Shown here: positions 55,666 through 64,000 of the stretch, piece by piece
Numbering within the stretch: the first letter of the stretch is position 1
Layout of the letters: each line of letters begins with the position of its first letter
NCBI RefSeq assembly: GCF_036347055.1
Contig: NZ_CP108882.1
Coordinates: 7,552,001 to 7,616,000, forward strand
Length of the DNA stretch: 64,000 nucleotides
Direction of reading: 5' to 3'
Source of the DNA: Streptomyces sp. NBC_00820
GTDB lineage: Bacteria; Actinomycetota; Actinomycetes; Streptomycetales; Streptomycetaceae
Notes under the pieces: model-generated
Database searches by the model: none
What the model was told of the DNA's origin: nothing
What the model saw: the letters and a program-made list of their open reading frames with translations, nothing else
Made by a program: the position numbers and the translations under genes

Positions 55666-56472
55666 TCAGCTTTCGAGCGCCAGATACAGGCGGGCACCGC
55701 GGGAGCGGAAGCCGACGCGCTCGTACACGCGCCGGGACCCCTCACCCGAGTACTCCAGCCAGACCGACTCCGCCCCGCGCGTGAACAGGGTCTCCGCCAG
55801 CGACGCGGTCACCGCCGCGGCGATGCCGCGACCACGGTACGCCGGACGGGTTCCCACGCCCGCCAGCTCCGCGGTGCCGGCGGCCGGCGCCGAGCACATC
55901 GCCGCCCCGGCGCAGCCCCCGTCCTCGGCGCGGACGAACCGCACGGCCCCGCCGTTCTCCTGAGTGCGCCGCAGTCGCGCGGCGCCCTCCGCGGAGGGCG
56001 GGAACTCACCGTCGAACGCCTCCGACAGGGCGGCGTCGACAGCCCTGAACTCGTCGTCGCCGAACGGGGTTTCCACACGGAAGCCGCCACCCGCCGGCCC
56101 GCCGGGCGCGTCCGGCATCGCCAGGGCAGCGTGCATCTCGGGGGACGCCGGCATCGTCAGGGACACGGGTGTGCAGACCATGTACTCGTGCTCCGCCTCC
56201 GTACCGAAGCCCGCCCTGCGGAGCACCGCCTCCACCGCGGGCGCGGCGTCCGGGGCGAACTCCAGGCGGGGCTTCAGCCCCCGCTCCCGGAACGCCCCGA
56301 TCAGCGCGGCGACATCCGCGTCCGTGGGCTCGGCACCGGGGCGCGGGGTGGCGTAGTTGACGTACGGGCTGGTCGTCGAGGGATCGAACCCCGCCACGAA
56401 ACCGCCGACCTCGACCGGCGCCGGACGACGCAGGAGGTGGGCAAGGGTGAAACTCTGGACATCGGTACGCAT
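55666..56472 (-). CDS. GNAT family N-acetyltransferase
   Basis: A 268-residue acetyltransferase. The N-terminal half (about 1-120) is a degenerate GNAT-like or substrate domain with GFVAGFDPSTTSPYVNYA. The C-terminal GNAT core has AELAGVGTRPAYRGRGIAAA (acetyl-CoA loop) and WLEYSGEGSRRVYERVGFR. Substrate unknown. The ATG at 56472 has GAGGT ten bases upstream. Confidence 0.85.
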   Translation of the reverse strand: MRTDVQSFTLAHLLRRPAPVEVGGFVAGFDPSTTSPYVNYATPRPGAEPTDADVAALIGAFRERGLKPRLEFAPDAAPAVEAVLRRAGFGTEAEHEYMVCTPVSLTMPASPEMHAALAMPDAPGGPAGGGFRVETPFGDDEFRAVDAALSEAFDGEFPPSAEGAARLRRTQENGGAVRFVRAEDGGCAGAAMCSAPAAGTAELAGVGTRPAYRGRGIAAAVTASLAETLFTRGAESVWLEYSGEGSRRVYERVGFRSRGARLYLALES

Positions 56473-56490
56473 GGTGATGAAGACCTCATG

Positions 56491-56610
56491 ATGAAGTGCA
56501 GCCTCGCAGGCTGCGGGACACGCCGGAGCGTGCCCTGGGACAACGGCATGGCCTGCGCCGAGCGCGAGGCCGCGCGGTGTGCTGGACACCGCTTCATGGG
56601 GTCGCCGTGA
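56491..56610 (+). CDS. possible small Cys-rich protein (39 aa)
   Basis: A short frame starting MKCSLAGCGTRRSVPWD and containing two more Cys (MACAERE, ARCAGH) before its stop at 56610. The Cys spacing resembles small zinc-ribbon-like proteins, and it lies divergent from the GNAT gene. The ribosome binding site is poor. The rest of the gap to 56939 has no other supported gene. Confidence 0.25.
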   Translation: MKCSLAGCGTRRSVPWDNGMACAEREAARCAGHRFMGSP

Positions 56611-56939
56611 GGAGATGCGAAGGCACCGCTTACCGCTGCCGCGAGGCGAACGGCTCAGTGCCGACGGCGACCACTGCGGGGCGCCGCGATCAATGGGCTC
56701 AGTCCTTCATCACATCGAGGGAGAGCAGGGAAGGGGCTCTCCGAACATGGCAGCAGCCTGCCACAGCCTGACTCGGAAGATCAACGCATTAAAGGGTCGA
56801 ACTCCGGTGCGGCGAAGGTCGGAGAGGCGCACCCTGCGTCCGGGCGGCGCGCCGGACCGACCGACCTGGCTCTGTTGTCCAGGATTGGCTTATCGGTCTA
56901 GCGTGGGCGCGAGCACCCCGTAGATCGGAAGAGGCGGCC

Positions 56940-57599
56940 ATGGACGCACACTTCACCACCGGCACACCCGGTGCGGCCGCGGCGGACGAGCACCTCGTCC
57001 GGGAGGCGGAGAAGATCGCCGTCGCGCTGGGGCGGATGTTTCCGGGGCTGTGTGAGGTGGTGCTGCACGACCTGCGTGATCCACGGCACGCGATCCGGGC
57101 CATAGAGAACAACCTGTCGGGACGCCAGGTGGGTGATTCCGCCACCGAGTTGGGGCTGGCCCGTATCGCCGACCCGGAGTACCCCAGCGTCATCCAGAAC
57201 TACGCCAACCGCTTTCCCGACGGCCGCCCGGCGAAGAGCACCTCGATAGGGATCAAGAACGGCGCGGGTGAGTACATAGCCGCCCTGTGCCTGAACCTCG
57301 ACGTCTCCGTGCTGTCCCCGGTCACGCTCGCGCTGTCCCAGCTCGTCGCCACCGACACCGAGGACCGAGCACAGCCCCTGGAGGCACTGCGGGACCGCAA
57401 CGCCCGGGAACTGCGTCAGGCCGTGGAGACCCGTGCCGCCGAACGCGGGGCCACGCCGCGGTCGTTGGGACGCGATGCCAAGAAGGCACTCGTACGACAG
57501 CTGCACCGGGACGGTTACTTCGACTCGCGCGACGCCGCGCAGGCCATCGCGGACCTGCTCGGTGTGTCCCGCGCGACCGTCTACAACTACACCAAGTGA
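56940..57599 (+). CDS. YheO/DauR-type PAS-HTH transcriptional regulator
   Basis: A 219-residue regulator. The YheO-like PAS domain covers about residues 20-130: MFPGLCEVVLHDLRDPRHAI, AIENNLSGRQVGD, KSTSIGIKNGAGEYIAALCL. A C-terminal HTH_22 follows (DAAQAIADLLGVSRATVYNYTK). DauR of this family represses the D-arginine catabolic operon in Pseudomonas. Here the next two genes on the same strand encode cyclodeaminase-like and dehydratase-like enzymes, which it probably regulates. Confidence 0.9.
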   Translation: MDAHFTTGTPGAAAADEHLVREAEKIAVALGRMFPGLCEVVLHDLRDPRHAIRAIENNLSGRQVGDSATELGLARIADPEYPSVIQNYANRFPDGRPAKSTSIGIKNGAGEYIAALCLNLDVSVLSPVTLALSQLVATDTEDRAQPLEALRDRNARELRQAVETRAAERGATPRSLGRDAKKALVRQLHRDGYFDSRDAAQAIADLLGVSRATVYNYTK

Positions 57600-57608
57600 T
57601 AGGCGCGT

Positions 57609-58658
57609 ATGGCCTGCCCCGGAACCGAGCTTGATCCCCGCTCCGCACGCGGTGTCGCGGGACGGCTCACCCGGCAGGCACGCGAGAGGTGCGCACCCTT
57701 GCTTCCCACGACCGACCTCACCCCCGGCGGTCTGCTGCACGTCGCCGAGGAGCGGACCGCCGAGCTCGTCGACGAGGAACTGGCGCTGGAGGCCGCCCGC
57801 GCGGCCTTCGCCGCGACCGTGGACGGCACGGTCTTCCCCAGCGTCTCCGTGCACGGCTCCGATCCCCGTAACCGGTTCTCCCTCAAGCCGGCAGCGTCCG
57901 CGACCCACGCCGGTGTGAAGATCGGCAGCCACTGGCCTGACAACCCCCGGCACGGGCTCCCGTGCCACCACTCCACCCTGCTGCTCTTCGACCAGACGAT
58001 CGGCAGGATCGCCGCCGTCCTGGAGGTCGGCACCGCCAACGCGTACCGGACCGCCGCGGCCGACGCCCTCGCGGTCGACCTGCTCGCCCGCCCCGACGCC
58101 GGGACCCTCGCGGTCTTCGGCACCGGACACCAGGCCGCGTACGACGTACGGGCCGTGAGCCGCGTGCGGCCCATCCGCCACGTCCTCGTCGTGGGCCGCG
58201 ACAGGAGCCGCGCCGAGCGGATGGCGGCCACCCTCGCGGCAGGGGGACGTGACGCGACGGCCGTCGACGCCGACGAAGCCTGCGCCCGGGCCGACGTGAT
58301 CGTCACCGTCACCAACGCGACCACCGACTCACCGCCCCTGTTCCCCGCCGACCGGGTACGGCCCGGCACCCACATCTCCTGCATGGGCGCCGACGCGCCC
58401 GGCAAGCGGGAACTTGATCCCGCGCTCTTCCCCCGTGCCCGCGTGTTCTGCGATCTGCCCGAGCAGGCCCGCGGCATGGGGGAGTGCCGGAACGCGCCCG
58501 AGGGCACCCCGCTCACCCCGCTCGGCGAGGTCCTGACCGGGCGCGCCGAGGGGCGTGCCGGCCACGACGACATCACCGTCTTCGACAGCTCCGGTATCGG
58601 CCTCCAGGACCTGTACCTCGGCCTCGCCCTGCTGCGGAGGATGGGCGTGACCCTGTGA
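57609..58658 (+). CDS. ornithine cyclodeaminase / mu-crystallin family protein
   Basis: Up to 349 residues of an NAD(P)-dependent Rossmann enzyme: LSxxx-type N-terminal helix DEELALEAARAAFAAT, substrate Lys/Arg segment FSLKPAASATHAGVKIGSHW, AAVLEVGTANAYRTAAADAL, nucleotide motif LAVFGTGHQAAYDV and VTVTNATTDSPPLF. Members act on ornithine, imines (iminosuccinate) or ectoine-related substrates (EutC). The ATG at 57609 leaves about 30 atypical residues; a TTG at 57699 with GAGAGG nine bases upstream gives a more usual length. It follows the YheO-type regulator by nine bases. Confidence 0.87.
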   Translation: MACPGTELDPRSARGVAGRLTRQARERCAPLLPTTDLTPGGLLHVAEERTAELVDEELALEAARAAFAATVDGTVFPSVSVHGSDPRNRFSLKPAASATHAGVKIGSHWPDNPRHGLPCHHSTLLLFDQTIGRIAAVLEVGTANAYRTAAADALAVDLLARPDAGTLAVFGTGHQAAYDVRAVSRVRPIRHVLVVGRDRSRAERMAATLAAGGRDATAVDADEACARADVIVTVTNATTDSPPLFPADRVRPGTHISCMGADAPGKRELDPALFPRARVFCDLPEQARGMGECRNAPEGTPLTPLGEVLTGRAEGRAGHDDITVFDSSGIGLQDLYLGLALLRRMGVTL

Positions 58659-58659
58659 C

Positions 58660-58694
58660 CGCCTGCCGCCTGCCGCCTGCCGCCTGCCGCCTGC
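58660..58694. repeat. 7-bp tandem repeat, five copies
   Basis: CGCCTGC repeated five times perfectly, starting just after the stop of the cyclodeaminase-like gene, in the 143-bp gap before the dehydratase-like gene. Confidence 0.9.
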
Positions 58695-58801
58695 CGTATT
58701 CCCTCTTCCGCCCTCCGCCCGTTGCCGTGCAGCCCCTGCCCTCCGTGTCGCCCGTGCCCGCATCCGTCACGCCTGAGCCCTCGTCATCGTAAGGACACGC
58801 C

Positions 58802-59797
58802 ATGCCCGCCGATCTGCCCGTAACGTTCGACGACGTCCGCGAGGCCGCCGTACGCCTCCAGGGCATAGCCCATCGCACCCCGGTCCTCACCTCGCGCACC
58901 TTGAACTCCCTCGTGGGAGCCGAGGTGTTCATCAAGTGCGAGAACTTCCAGCGGGTCGGCGCCTTCAAGTTCCGGGGGGCCTACAACGCCGTCGCCCAGC
59001 TGACGGCCGGACAGCGGGCCAAGGGCGTCGCCGCCTACTCCTCCGGCAACCACGCCCAGGCCACCGCCCTGGCCGCCCGCGAACTGGGCACGACCGCCGT
59101 CATCCTGATGCCCGAGGACGCGCCCCGCTCCAAGCTGGCGGCGACGGCCGGCTACGGCGCCGAGATCGTCACCTACGACCGCTACACCCAGGACCGCACC
59201 GCGCTCGGCGAGGCGCTGGCGGCGGACCGCGGTCTGGCGCTGATCCCGCCGTACGACCACCCGCACGTCATCGCGGGCCAGGCCACCGCCGCGCTCGAAC
59301 TGCTCGAGGACACCGGTGAACTGGACGCCCTCGTCGTGCCCGTCGGAGGCGGTGGCCTCATCGCGGGGAGCGCCACCGCGGCCAAGGCGCTGTATCCCCG
59401 GATCCGGGTCGTCGGGGTGGAGCCCGAAGCGGGTGACGACACCAAGCGCTCCCTGGAGAGCGGGGAACGCGTGTCCATCCCCGTGCCCCGCACCATCGCC
59501 GACGGCCAGGCCCTGACCACCCCCGGCGAGATCCCCTTCGCCATCAACCGGCGTCTGGTCGACGCGGTCTCCCTCGTCAGTGACGAGGAGATCGTCCGCG
59601 CCATGCGGTTCGCCTTCGAGCGCCTGAAGATCGTCCTTGAGCCCAGCGGTGCGAGCGGCCTGGCGGCGCTGCTGGCAGGCCGCGTCGAGAACCCTCCGCG
59701 ACGCATCGGCGTCATCGCCTCGGGCGGCAACGTGGACATCGAGCGGTTCGCCGACCTCGTCCGCGCCGAGGAGGGCGAGAGCGTCCGAGGGGACTGA
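58802..59797 (+). CDS. serine/threonine dehydratase-like PLP enzyme
   Basis: A 331-residue fold-type II pyridoxal-phosphate enzyme. PLP Lys is in AFKFRGAYNA, with the neighbouring YSSGNHAQATAL, phosphate loop VPVGGGGLIAGS, and the C-terminal Ser/Gly stretch of IASGGNVDI. No regulatory ACT domain is present, so this is a catabolic type: threonine or serine dehydratase, threo-3-hydroxyaspartate ammonia-lyase, or the EutB enzyme of hydroxyectoine use. Pairing with the cyclodeaminase-like gene favours the last two. Confidence 0.88.
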   Translation: MPADLPVTFDDVREAAVRLQGIAHRTPVLTSRTLNSLVGAEVFIKCENFQRVGAFKFRGAYNAVAQLTAGQRAKGVAAYSSGNHAQATALAARELGTTAVILMPEDAPRSKLAATAGYGAEIVTYDRYTQDRTALGEALAADRGLALIPPYDHPHVIAGQATAALELLEDTGELDALVVPVGGGGLIAGSATAAKALYPRIRVVGVEPEAGDDTKRSLESGERVSIPVPRTIADGQALTTPGEIPFAINRRLVDAVSLVSDEEIVRAMRFAFERLKIVLEPSGASGLAALLAGRVENPPRRIGVIASGGNVDIERFADLVRAEEGESVRGD

Positions 59798-59906
59798 AGG
59801 AGTCCGAGGGGACTGAGGGCGGCCGGGGCGGCCGTCGCGTGGACGTCACGGCCGCCTCACGTCCTGGACCCCGGACGACGAAGCCGCGTGCGGCCCCCTG
59901 CCGGTC

Positions 59907-61895
59907 CTACTCGGCCGGCAGGGCGTGATCCGCGAGCGCGACAGAGCCGGAGTTGGCCAGCGGTATCCCCTCCAGGTACGCGGCCGGAAGGTCGAACGCG
60001 TCCGTCAGGGCCGTCATGTGCGGGGCGAGGTCGCGCAGGACGTCGTCGAGGAGCTGGGGCATGCCGCAGACCTGCTCGGCGGACAGATGGCCGTGGGCCA
60101 GCAGGTCCCCGGTGTACGGCCCGATCTCCTGGAGCAGGAACAACAGGCAGAGCCTGGTCAGCAGTTCCCCCGCCCGGGGGTCGGCGGCCCGACCGGCCGC
60201 GTCGAGGAAGGCGTCCGCCGCCCTGAGACCCGCGTGGACGGACACCATCTCCAGCGCGGCGGAGGAGGCGCCGTTCCACCGGGCCACCGGATCGCCGGAC
60301 GGCCCCTGGCGCAGCTGGGCGCGGGCGCGGTCCTGCCAGACGGCCTCGGCCCGTGCCAGCAGCTCCCGCAGATGGCGGGGGTCCGTCAACTGAGCCACGT
60401 CACCGGGGGAGTCCAGGGCCCCCAGGGGCGGCTGCTGGGCGAAGAGCAGCTCGGCCGCGGCCTTCACCCGGATCACCGTGTTGTCGCCCTCGGCGGTGAC
60501 CGTGCCCTCGATGTAGTGCGGGAACTCGGACAGGCCGTTGACGGCGAACAGGCCCTGGGCGCCGCACCGTTCGCGGCACTCGACGGTGACGGCCCGCGCC
60601 TGCCAGGTGATCCAGCTCTTGGCCACGGCCACCAGGCGCTCGGCCTCCGCCTGCCGCCCGGCGTCGCCGTCGGCGCGGTCCGCGGCCCAGCGGGCGAGCG
60701 CCGAGCGGTGCAGGAAGGTCATGGCGTAGGCCGTGGCGAGGCCCTTGAGCAGCGGTCCGTGATGAGAGCGGTGGGCGTTGACGGGAATGCGATCACCCGC
60801 GCGCGGGCCGCTGACCCGCCGGTGGCCGCCGTAGCGTACGGCGATGGCCAGCGCGGCACGGGTCGCCCCGACCGCGGCGGCGCTCATGCACAGCTTGCCC
60901 ATGGTGACCCGGCCGATGGACCGCAGGAACCGCTTGCGCCGGTTGCCGAGGCTGCTGTGCAGCCGTCCCTCGGGGTCCAGGCGGCCGTGTGCGGACTCCA
61001 GCAGGGCGTCACGGGGCAGGAGCACGCGGTCGAACGCGGTCAGGCAGTGGTCCACCGGAGCGCCCGTCCGCATCGGCAGCCGGCGCACCTGTACTCCCGG
61101 CAGCAGCCCGTTCTCGTCGCTCAACGGGGTGAGGAAGAGGAAGACGCCCTCGTCCCGGCCGTCGACGAGGAGCCGGGCGGCGACCAGGGCACTCTTGGGA
61201 CCGCCGGTCAGGCTGGTGTTGGGCATGAACTTCCGCGCGCCGGGGTGCGGCGTGTTCAGTACGAACCCGCCGGTGGCCGGGTCGAGTTCGACGGTGGTCT
61301 CCAGTGCCGAGGCATCGTTGCCGTGGTCCAGTTCGGTGCAGAGGAAGGTACCGATACGCCTCAGGTCCGTGAAGTCGGACAGATCGCGGCTCCGCGCATC
61401 CTCGTGGTCGAGCAGGCTGCCGAGGAAGAGGTTGTAGTGGATGCTCGCCACCGTGCACAGGCCGCCGCCGCCGTCCACGATCGCCGCCCACTCGTGCAGC
61501 CCCGCCAGTGGCGCCGGTTCGTCCGCGAGCCGGCGCGGGTCCCCGGCCGTGTCGTTCACCAGGTGCAGCCAGGTGTAGGAGAGGGCGGCGCGCTCGGCCG
61601 CGCCGAGTCCCGGACGGTGACGGAAGGTGTCCTGCGCGATGAGGTCACGCCAGCGTCCGTGGACGTGGTCCCGGTCGCCGTCGGCGAAGAGGAGCCGGGT
61701 CAGATCGGCGACGGTCTCGTCGGAGCTTTCGTCCGTGACCGCCGCACCGGCAGAACTCCCGTCGGCGGGACCCCCCTCCGTGACCGCACGCGGACCGCCG
61801 GCCGGAGAGGCGCCGCGGATGCCCCCTTGACCGGTGCCGCGCTTCTCGGTCCCGGGTGCGGAGGTGAGGTCTGCCTGAGATGTCAGAAGAGTCAT
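59907..61895 (-). CDS. aco: acyl-CoA oxidase/dehydrogenase, Aco-type (avenolide locus)
   Basis: A 662-residue flavoenzyme of the acyl-CoA oxidase family, which forms a double bond in an acyl-CoA. A disordered N-terminus (about 1-55) is followed by the acyl-CoA dehydrogenase-like domain, FAD-site RKFMPNTSLTGGPKSALVAA, VTMGKLCMSAAAVGATRAAL and ERCGAQGLFAVNGLSEF. Then comes an ACOX-type C-terminal helical domain. It is divergent from a butenolide-receptor-type TetR gene, beyond which lies a P450. This is the aco-avaR1-cyp17 order of S. avermitilis, where Aco is required for the hormone avenolide. The ATG at 61895 has GGAG six bases upstream. Confidence 0.85.
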   Translation of the reverse strand: MTLLTSQADLTSAPGTEKRGTGQGGIRGASPAGGPRAVTEGGPADGSSAGAAVTDESSDETVADLTRLLFADGDRDHVHGRWRDLIAQDTFRHRPGLGAAERAALSYTWLHLVNDTAGDPRRLADEPAPLAGLHEWAAIVDGGGGLCTVASIHYNLFLGSLLDHEDARSRDLSDFTDLRRIGTFLCTELDHGNDASALETTVELDPATGGFVLNTPHPGARKFMPNTSLTGGPKSALVAARLLVDGRDEGVFLFLTPLSDENGLLPGVQVRRLPMRTGAPVDHCLTAFDRVLLPRDALLESAHGRLDPEGRLHSSLGNRRKRFLRSIGRVTMGKLCMSAAAVGATRAALAIAVRYGGHRRVSGPRAGDRIPVNAHRSHHGPLLKGLATAYAMTFLHRSALARWAADRADGDAGRQAEAERLVAVAKSWITWQARAVTVECRERCGAQGLFAVNGLSEFPHYIEGTVTAEGDNTVIRVKAAAELLFAQQPPLGALDSPGDVAQLTDPRHLRELLARAEAVWQDRARAQLRQGPSGDPVARWNGASSAALEMVSVHAGLRAADAFLDAAGRAADPRAGELLTRLCLLFLLQEIGPYTGDLLAHGHLSAEQVCGMPQLLDDVLRDLAPHMTALTDAFDLPAAYLEGIPLANSGSVALADHALPAE

Positions 61896-61945
61896 GGCCT
61901 GCTCCGGTGGTCGCAGATCCGGAAGGTGGGGATACGCAGTGTCAG

Positions 61946-61980
61946 AAGATACGGACCTTCCGGTTTGCTTATCAAGCAAA
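61946..61980. promoter_or_regulatory. ARE-like element and palindrome in the aco promoter
   Basis: AGATACGGACCTTCCGGTTTGCTT (61946-61969, in two overlapping parts) resembles autoregulatory elements bound by gamma-butyrolactone-type receptors. It overlaps TTTGCTTATCAAGCAAA (61964-61980), a perfect 7+7 inverted repeat. Both lie 50-85 bases upstream of aco, in an unusually AT-rich patch. Confidence 0.5.
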
Positions 61981-62289
61981 ATCTCTGCCAATCGGTGACT
62001 GTTCAATTGCGCAAGGTGCTCACTTTGTGCTCGTCAAGTGACCGTAATTGAATGCCTGTTGTGCGGTTGATGCGTGTGCCGCAGCCACCCGGACCGGCCC
62101 ACGAGGCGCCCGGATACCGGGCGGCACGTTTTGTTGTCGGGGCCGGCGAAAGGCCCGGACGCTCGGCACGGTGGGGGCGGAGGGGGGTTCGCGCACGCTT
62201 GAAAGGCCGAGTTCCCGGGTGGCAGGATGCGTACCCGCCGGTCTCTTTTCGTCGCCGACCGGCCGTGAAGCCAGTGCGGAGGGTGTGCC

Positions 62290-62973
62290 GTGGCCCTGCA
62301 GGAACGAGCGATCAGGACAAGGCGCAGCATCCTGGTGGCCGCCGCCGACGTGTTCGCCGACGTCGGCTACGAAGCCGCGACCATATCGGAGATCCTCCAG
62401 CGGGCGAACGTCACCAAGGGCGCCCTCTACTTCCACTTCGCGTCCAAGGAACAGCTCGCCCAGGCGGTGCTGACGGACCAGCTCAACTCCGTGCCGGACT
62501 CCCCGCCGCGCGAACTGGTGCTCCAGGAAGGGCTGGACGCCGGATTCCTCCTCGCCCATCTGCTCGGCGCGGGCGACCCCATGGTGCGCGGCAGCGTCCG
62601 CCTCACCGTGGACCAGGGATCACCGCACGACGGCCTCGACCGGCAGGTGCCGATGGCCTCCTGGATCGATCACAACGCCAAGCTGCTCGCTCGGGCGAAG
62701 ACGAGCGGTGAACTGCTGCCCCACGTCGACGTCGAGGCCACGGCCAAGGCGTTCGTCGCCGTGTTCACCGGCGCCCAGGTGCTTTCCAAGATCATGAGCG
62801 ATCACACCGACCTGATGGAACGCGTGGCCGACCTCTACCAGCACCTCATGACCAGCATCGCGGTCCCCGCGGTACTCGTCCGGCTGGACATGTCGGCGGA
62901 GCGGGGCAAGCGGGTCTACGAGGAGGCCGTCGCCCTGCGCCGCGAAGCGGAGGAGATCCCGGCCGCCGGCTGA
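62290..62973 (+). CDS. avaR1: gamma-butyrolactone/butenolide receptor (AvaR/ScbR/ArpA family)
   Basis: A 227-residue TetR-family hormone receptor. The HTH part starts with the receptor-family signature LQERAIRTRRSILVAAADVF, followed by YEAATISEILQRANVTKGALY and FHFASKEQLAQ. The ligand-binding domain includes GSVRLTVDQGSPHDGLDR and the conserved Trp region PMASWIDHNAKLL, and ends IAVPAVLVRLDMSAERG. It represses target promoters until the hormone binds. Its neighbours, a divergent acyl-CoA oxidase and a following P450, are those of avaR1 in S. avermitilis, hence the tentative symbol. The GTG start has GGAGG eight bases upstream. Confidence 0.9.
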   Translation: MALQERAIRTRRSILVAAADVFADVGYEAATISEILQRANVTKGALYFHFASKEQLAQAVLTDQLNSVPDSPPRELVLQEGLDAGFLLAHLLGAGDPMVRGSVRLTVDQGSPHDGLDRQVPMASWIDHNAKLLARAKTSGELLPHVDVEATAKAFVAVFTGAQVLSKIMSDHTDLMERVADLYQHLMTSIAVPAVLVRLDMSAERGKRVYEEAVALRREAEEIPAAG

Positions 62974-62996
62974 CGGGAGTGGCCCGTGGGCTGATC

Positions 62997-63089
62997 GCGG
63001 CGGGACGCCGGCTGAAGCGACGGCGGGACGCCGGCTGAAACGACAGCAGGGCGCCCGGCCGAAACGGCGGCAGGGCGCGGGCCGACGGT
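62997..63089. repeat. four degenerate 22-23-bp tandem units
   Basis: Units near CGGCGGGACGCCGGCTGAAAC follow the receptor gene stop. The first two are nearly identical and the last two drift. No gene lies here. Confidence 0.65.
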
Positions 63090-63217
63090 GGCGGGGGCGT
63101 GCCGGGGCACGGATTCCGGCGGCCGGCCGGGAATCCGCCGCGGGGGAGTGACTTCGCTCCCCTTGGGCACGTCGCAACGCAACAACGTGATGCAGGACCG
63201 ACCCAGGGAGCACGCCG

Positions 63218-64000
63218 ATGGAAACGACCGCCCACCCCTACGCCCTGGACCTCACGGGCCGCGACCACACGGGGGAGGCAGCCCTGCTGCGCGCCCAGGG
63301 CCCCGCGGTACGCGTCGAACTGCCCGGCGGTGTGATCGCCTGGGCCGTCGTCCAGCAGACGTACGTGGAGCGGCTGCTGGCCGATCGGCGCGTCTCGCGC
63401 AGCGCACGCCTGCACTGGCCGGCGTTCATCGAGGGCAGGATCACCGAGGAGTGGCCGCTCTACCCGTGGGTCGCCAACGAGAACATGCTTTTCGCCTACG
63501 GCGAGCACCACACCAGGCTGCGCCGGCTGGTCGCCGCGGCCTTCACGGCGCGGCGCTCCGAGACGCTGCGCCCCCGGGTCGAGGGGCTCTGCGCCGAACT
63601 GCTCGACACTCTGGCCGCACTCGCCCCCGGCACCACCGTCGACCTGCGCACCTCCTACGCGGAGGTGCTGCCGCTGCGCGTCGTCTGCGAACTGTTCGGC
63701 GTGCCCCGGGGCGCCGAGACGGACGCGCTGTCCGCGGCGCTGAGCACGGTGTTCAGCTCCACGGTCTCCGCCCAGGAGATGGAGGCCGCCCGCCTGGAGG
63801 CCTTCGGGCGGCTCGCCACACTGGTGAAGACCAAGCGGCAGCAGCCGGGCGAGGACCTCACCAGCTCACTGATCGCCGCGCGGGACGACGACGACCGCCT
63901 CACCGAGGACGAACTGCTCGGCACCCTCTTCATGTTCATCGCCGCGGGCCAGGACACCACCGCCACCCTGATCACGAACGCGGCCGGCGCCCTGCTGACC
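63218..64000 (+). CDS. cyp17: cytochrome P450, 5' part (Cyp17-type, avenolide locus)
   Basis: The first 261 residues of a bacterial P450, cut by the window end. The N-terminus is typical ([20 protein letters not shown]). The C-helix region reads [22 protein letters not shown]. The I-helix oxygen motif is [11 protein letters not shown]. The EXXR and heme-Cys motifs lie beyond the window. A GGGAG site lies eight bases before the ATG. In S. avermitilis the P450 next to avaR1 (Cyp17) is needed for avenolide; this gene's position fits that role, so the symbol is by context. Confidence 0.85.
   Translation, partial: METTAHPYALDLTGRDHTGEAALLRAQGPAVRVELPGGVIAWAVVQQTYVERLLADRRVSRSARLHWPAFIEGRITEEWPLYPWVANENMLFAYGEHHTRLRRLVAAAFTARRSETLRPRVEGLCAELLDTLAALAPGTTVDLRTSYAEVLPLRVVCELFGVPRGAETDALSAALSTVFSSTVSAQEMEAARLEAFGRLATLVKTKRQQPGEDLTSSLIAARDDDDRLTEDELLGTLFMFIAAGQDTTATLITNAAGALLT

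Overview
This window is a very GC-rich actinobacterial chromosome segment, almost certainly Streptomyces. The evidence is strong third-position G/C codon bias, ATGA/GTGA gene overlaps, a conservon (sensor kinase, roadblock, DUF742, GTPase, paired P450s), a short chaplin, a furA-katG pair, Tat-dependent secreted enzymes and a gamma-butyrolactone-type receptor. I see no rRNA, tRNA or CRISPR array. Both window edges cut genes: a desaturase on the left and a cytochrome P450 on the right.

Layout. 0-5.4 kb holds core and secreted functions: desaturase end, SRPBCC protein, secreted protein, glycerophosphodiesterase, SpoIIE-type phosphatase and aldo/keto reductase. 5.6-11.2 kb is a six-gene conservon operon on the minus strand: cvnA-B-C-D, then a CYP157-like and a CYP154-like P450. 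12.2-15.6 kb is pyruvate carboxylase. 15.8-24 kb carries secreted proteins, a CapA-like protein, a chitinase with DasR-like sites, an SDR/XRE divergent pair and a CelD-like acyltransferase. 24.1-24.5 kb is a scar with a tyrosine-recombinase fragment, an orphan TetR-type operator pair and a 23-bp perfect inverted repeat. 24.5-28.2 kb has a Tat-exported hydrolase and a NarL-type two-component system.

28.4-35.6 kb is accessory and decayed. It has a frameshifted mobilisation-protein remnant, Streptomyces palindromic repeats, a Ser/Thr kinase with a novel-looking extracytoplasmic domain, an IS5-type transposase relic, a lower-GC membrane protein, an SDR fragment, an IMPase-like protein with an altered metal site and a chaplin. 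35.6-41.5 kb carries an acyltransferase, a GNAT protein, furA-katG and an Rv1733c-like membrane protein.

41.7-44.8 kb is a complete beta-lactamase regulon: a LysR activator and a beta-lactamase-like partner (blaA/blaB type), divergent from an exported class A beta-lactamase (blaL type). 45-56.5 kb holds a MITE inserted at a stop codon, a kinase-like protein, polysaccharide deacetylase, GH88, DinB, cis-prenyltransferase, and a TAXI binding protein next to a two-component system and an MHS-family transporter. 56.9-59.8 kb is a YheO/DauR-type regulator with ornithine-cyclodeaminase-like and serine/threonine-dehydratase-like enzymes.

The right end (59.9-64 kb) is the most interesting part. An acyl-CoA oxidase is divergent from a gamma-butyrolactone/butenolide receptor, which is followed by a P450. 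This is the gene set and order of the avenolide hormone locus (aco, avaR1, cyp17) of Streptomyces avermitilis.
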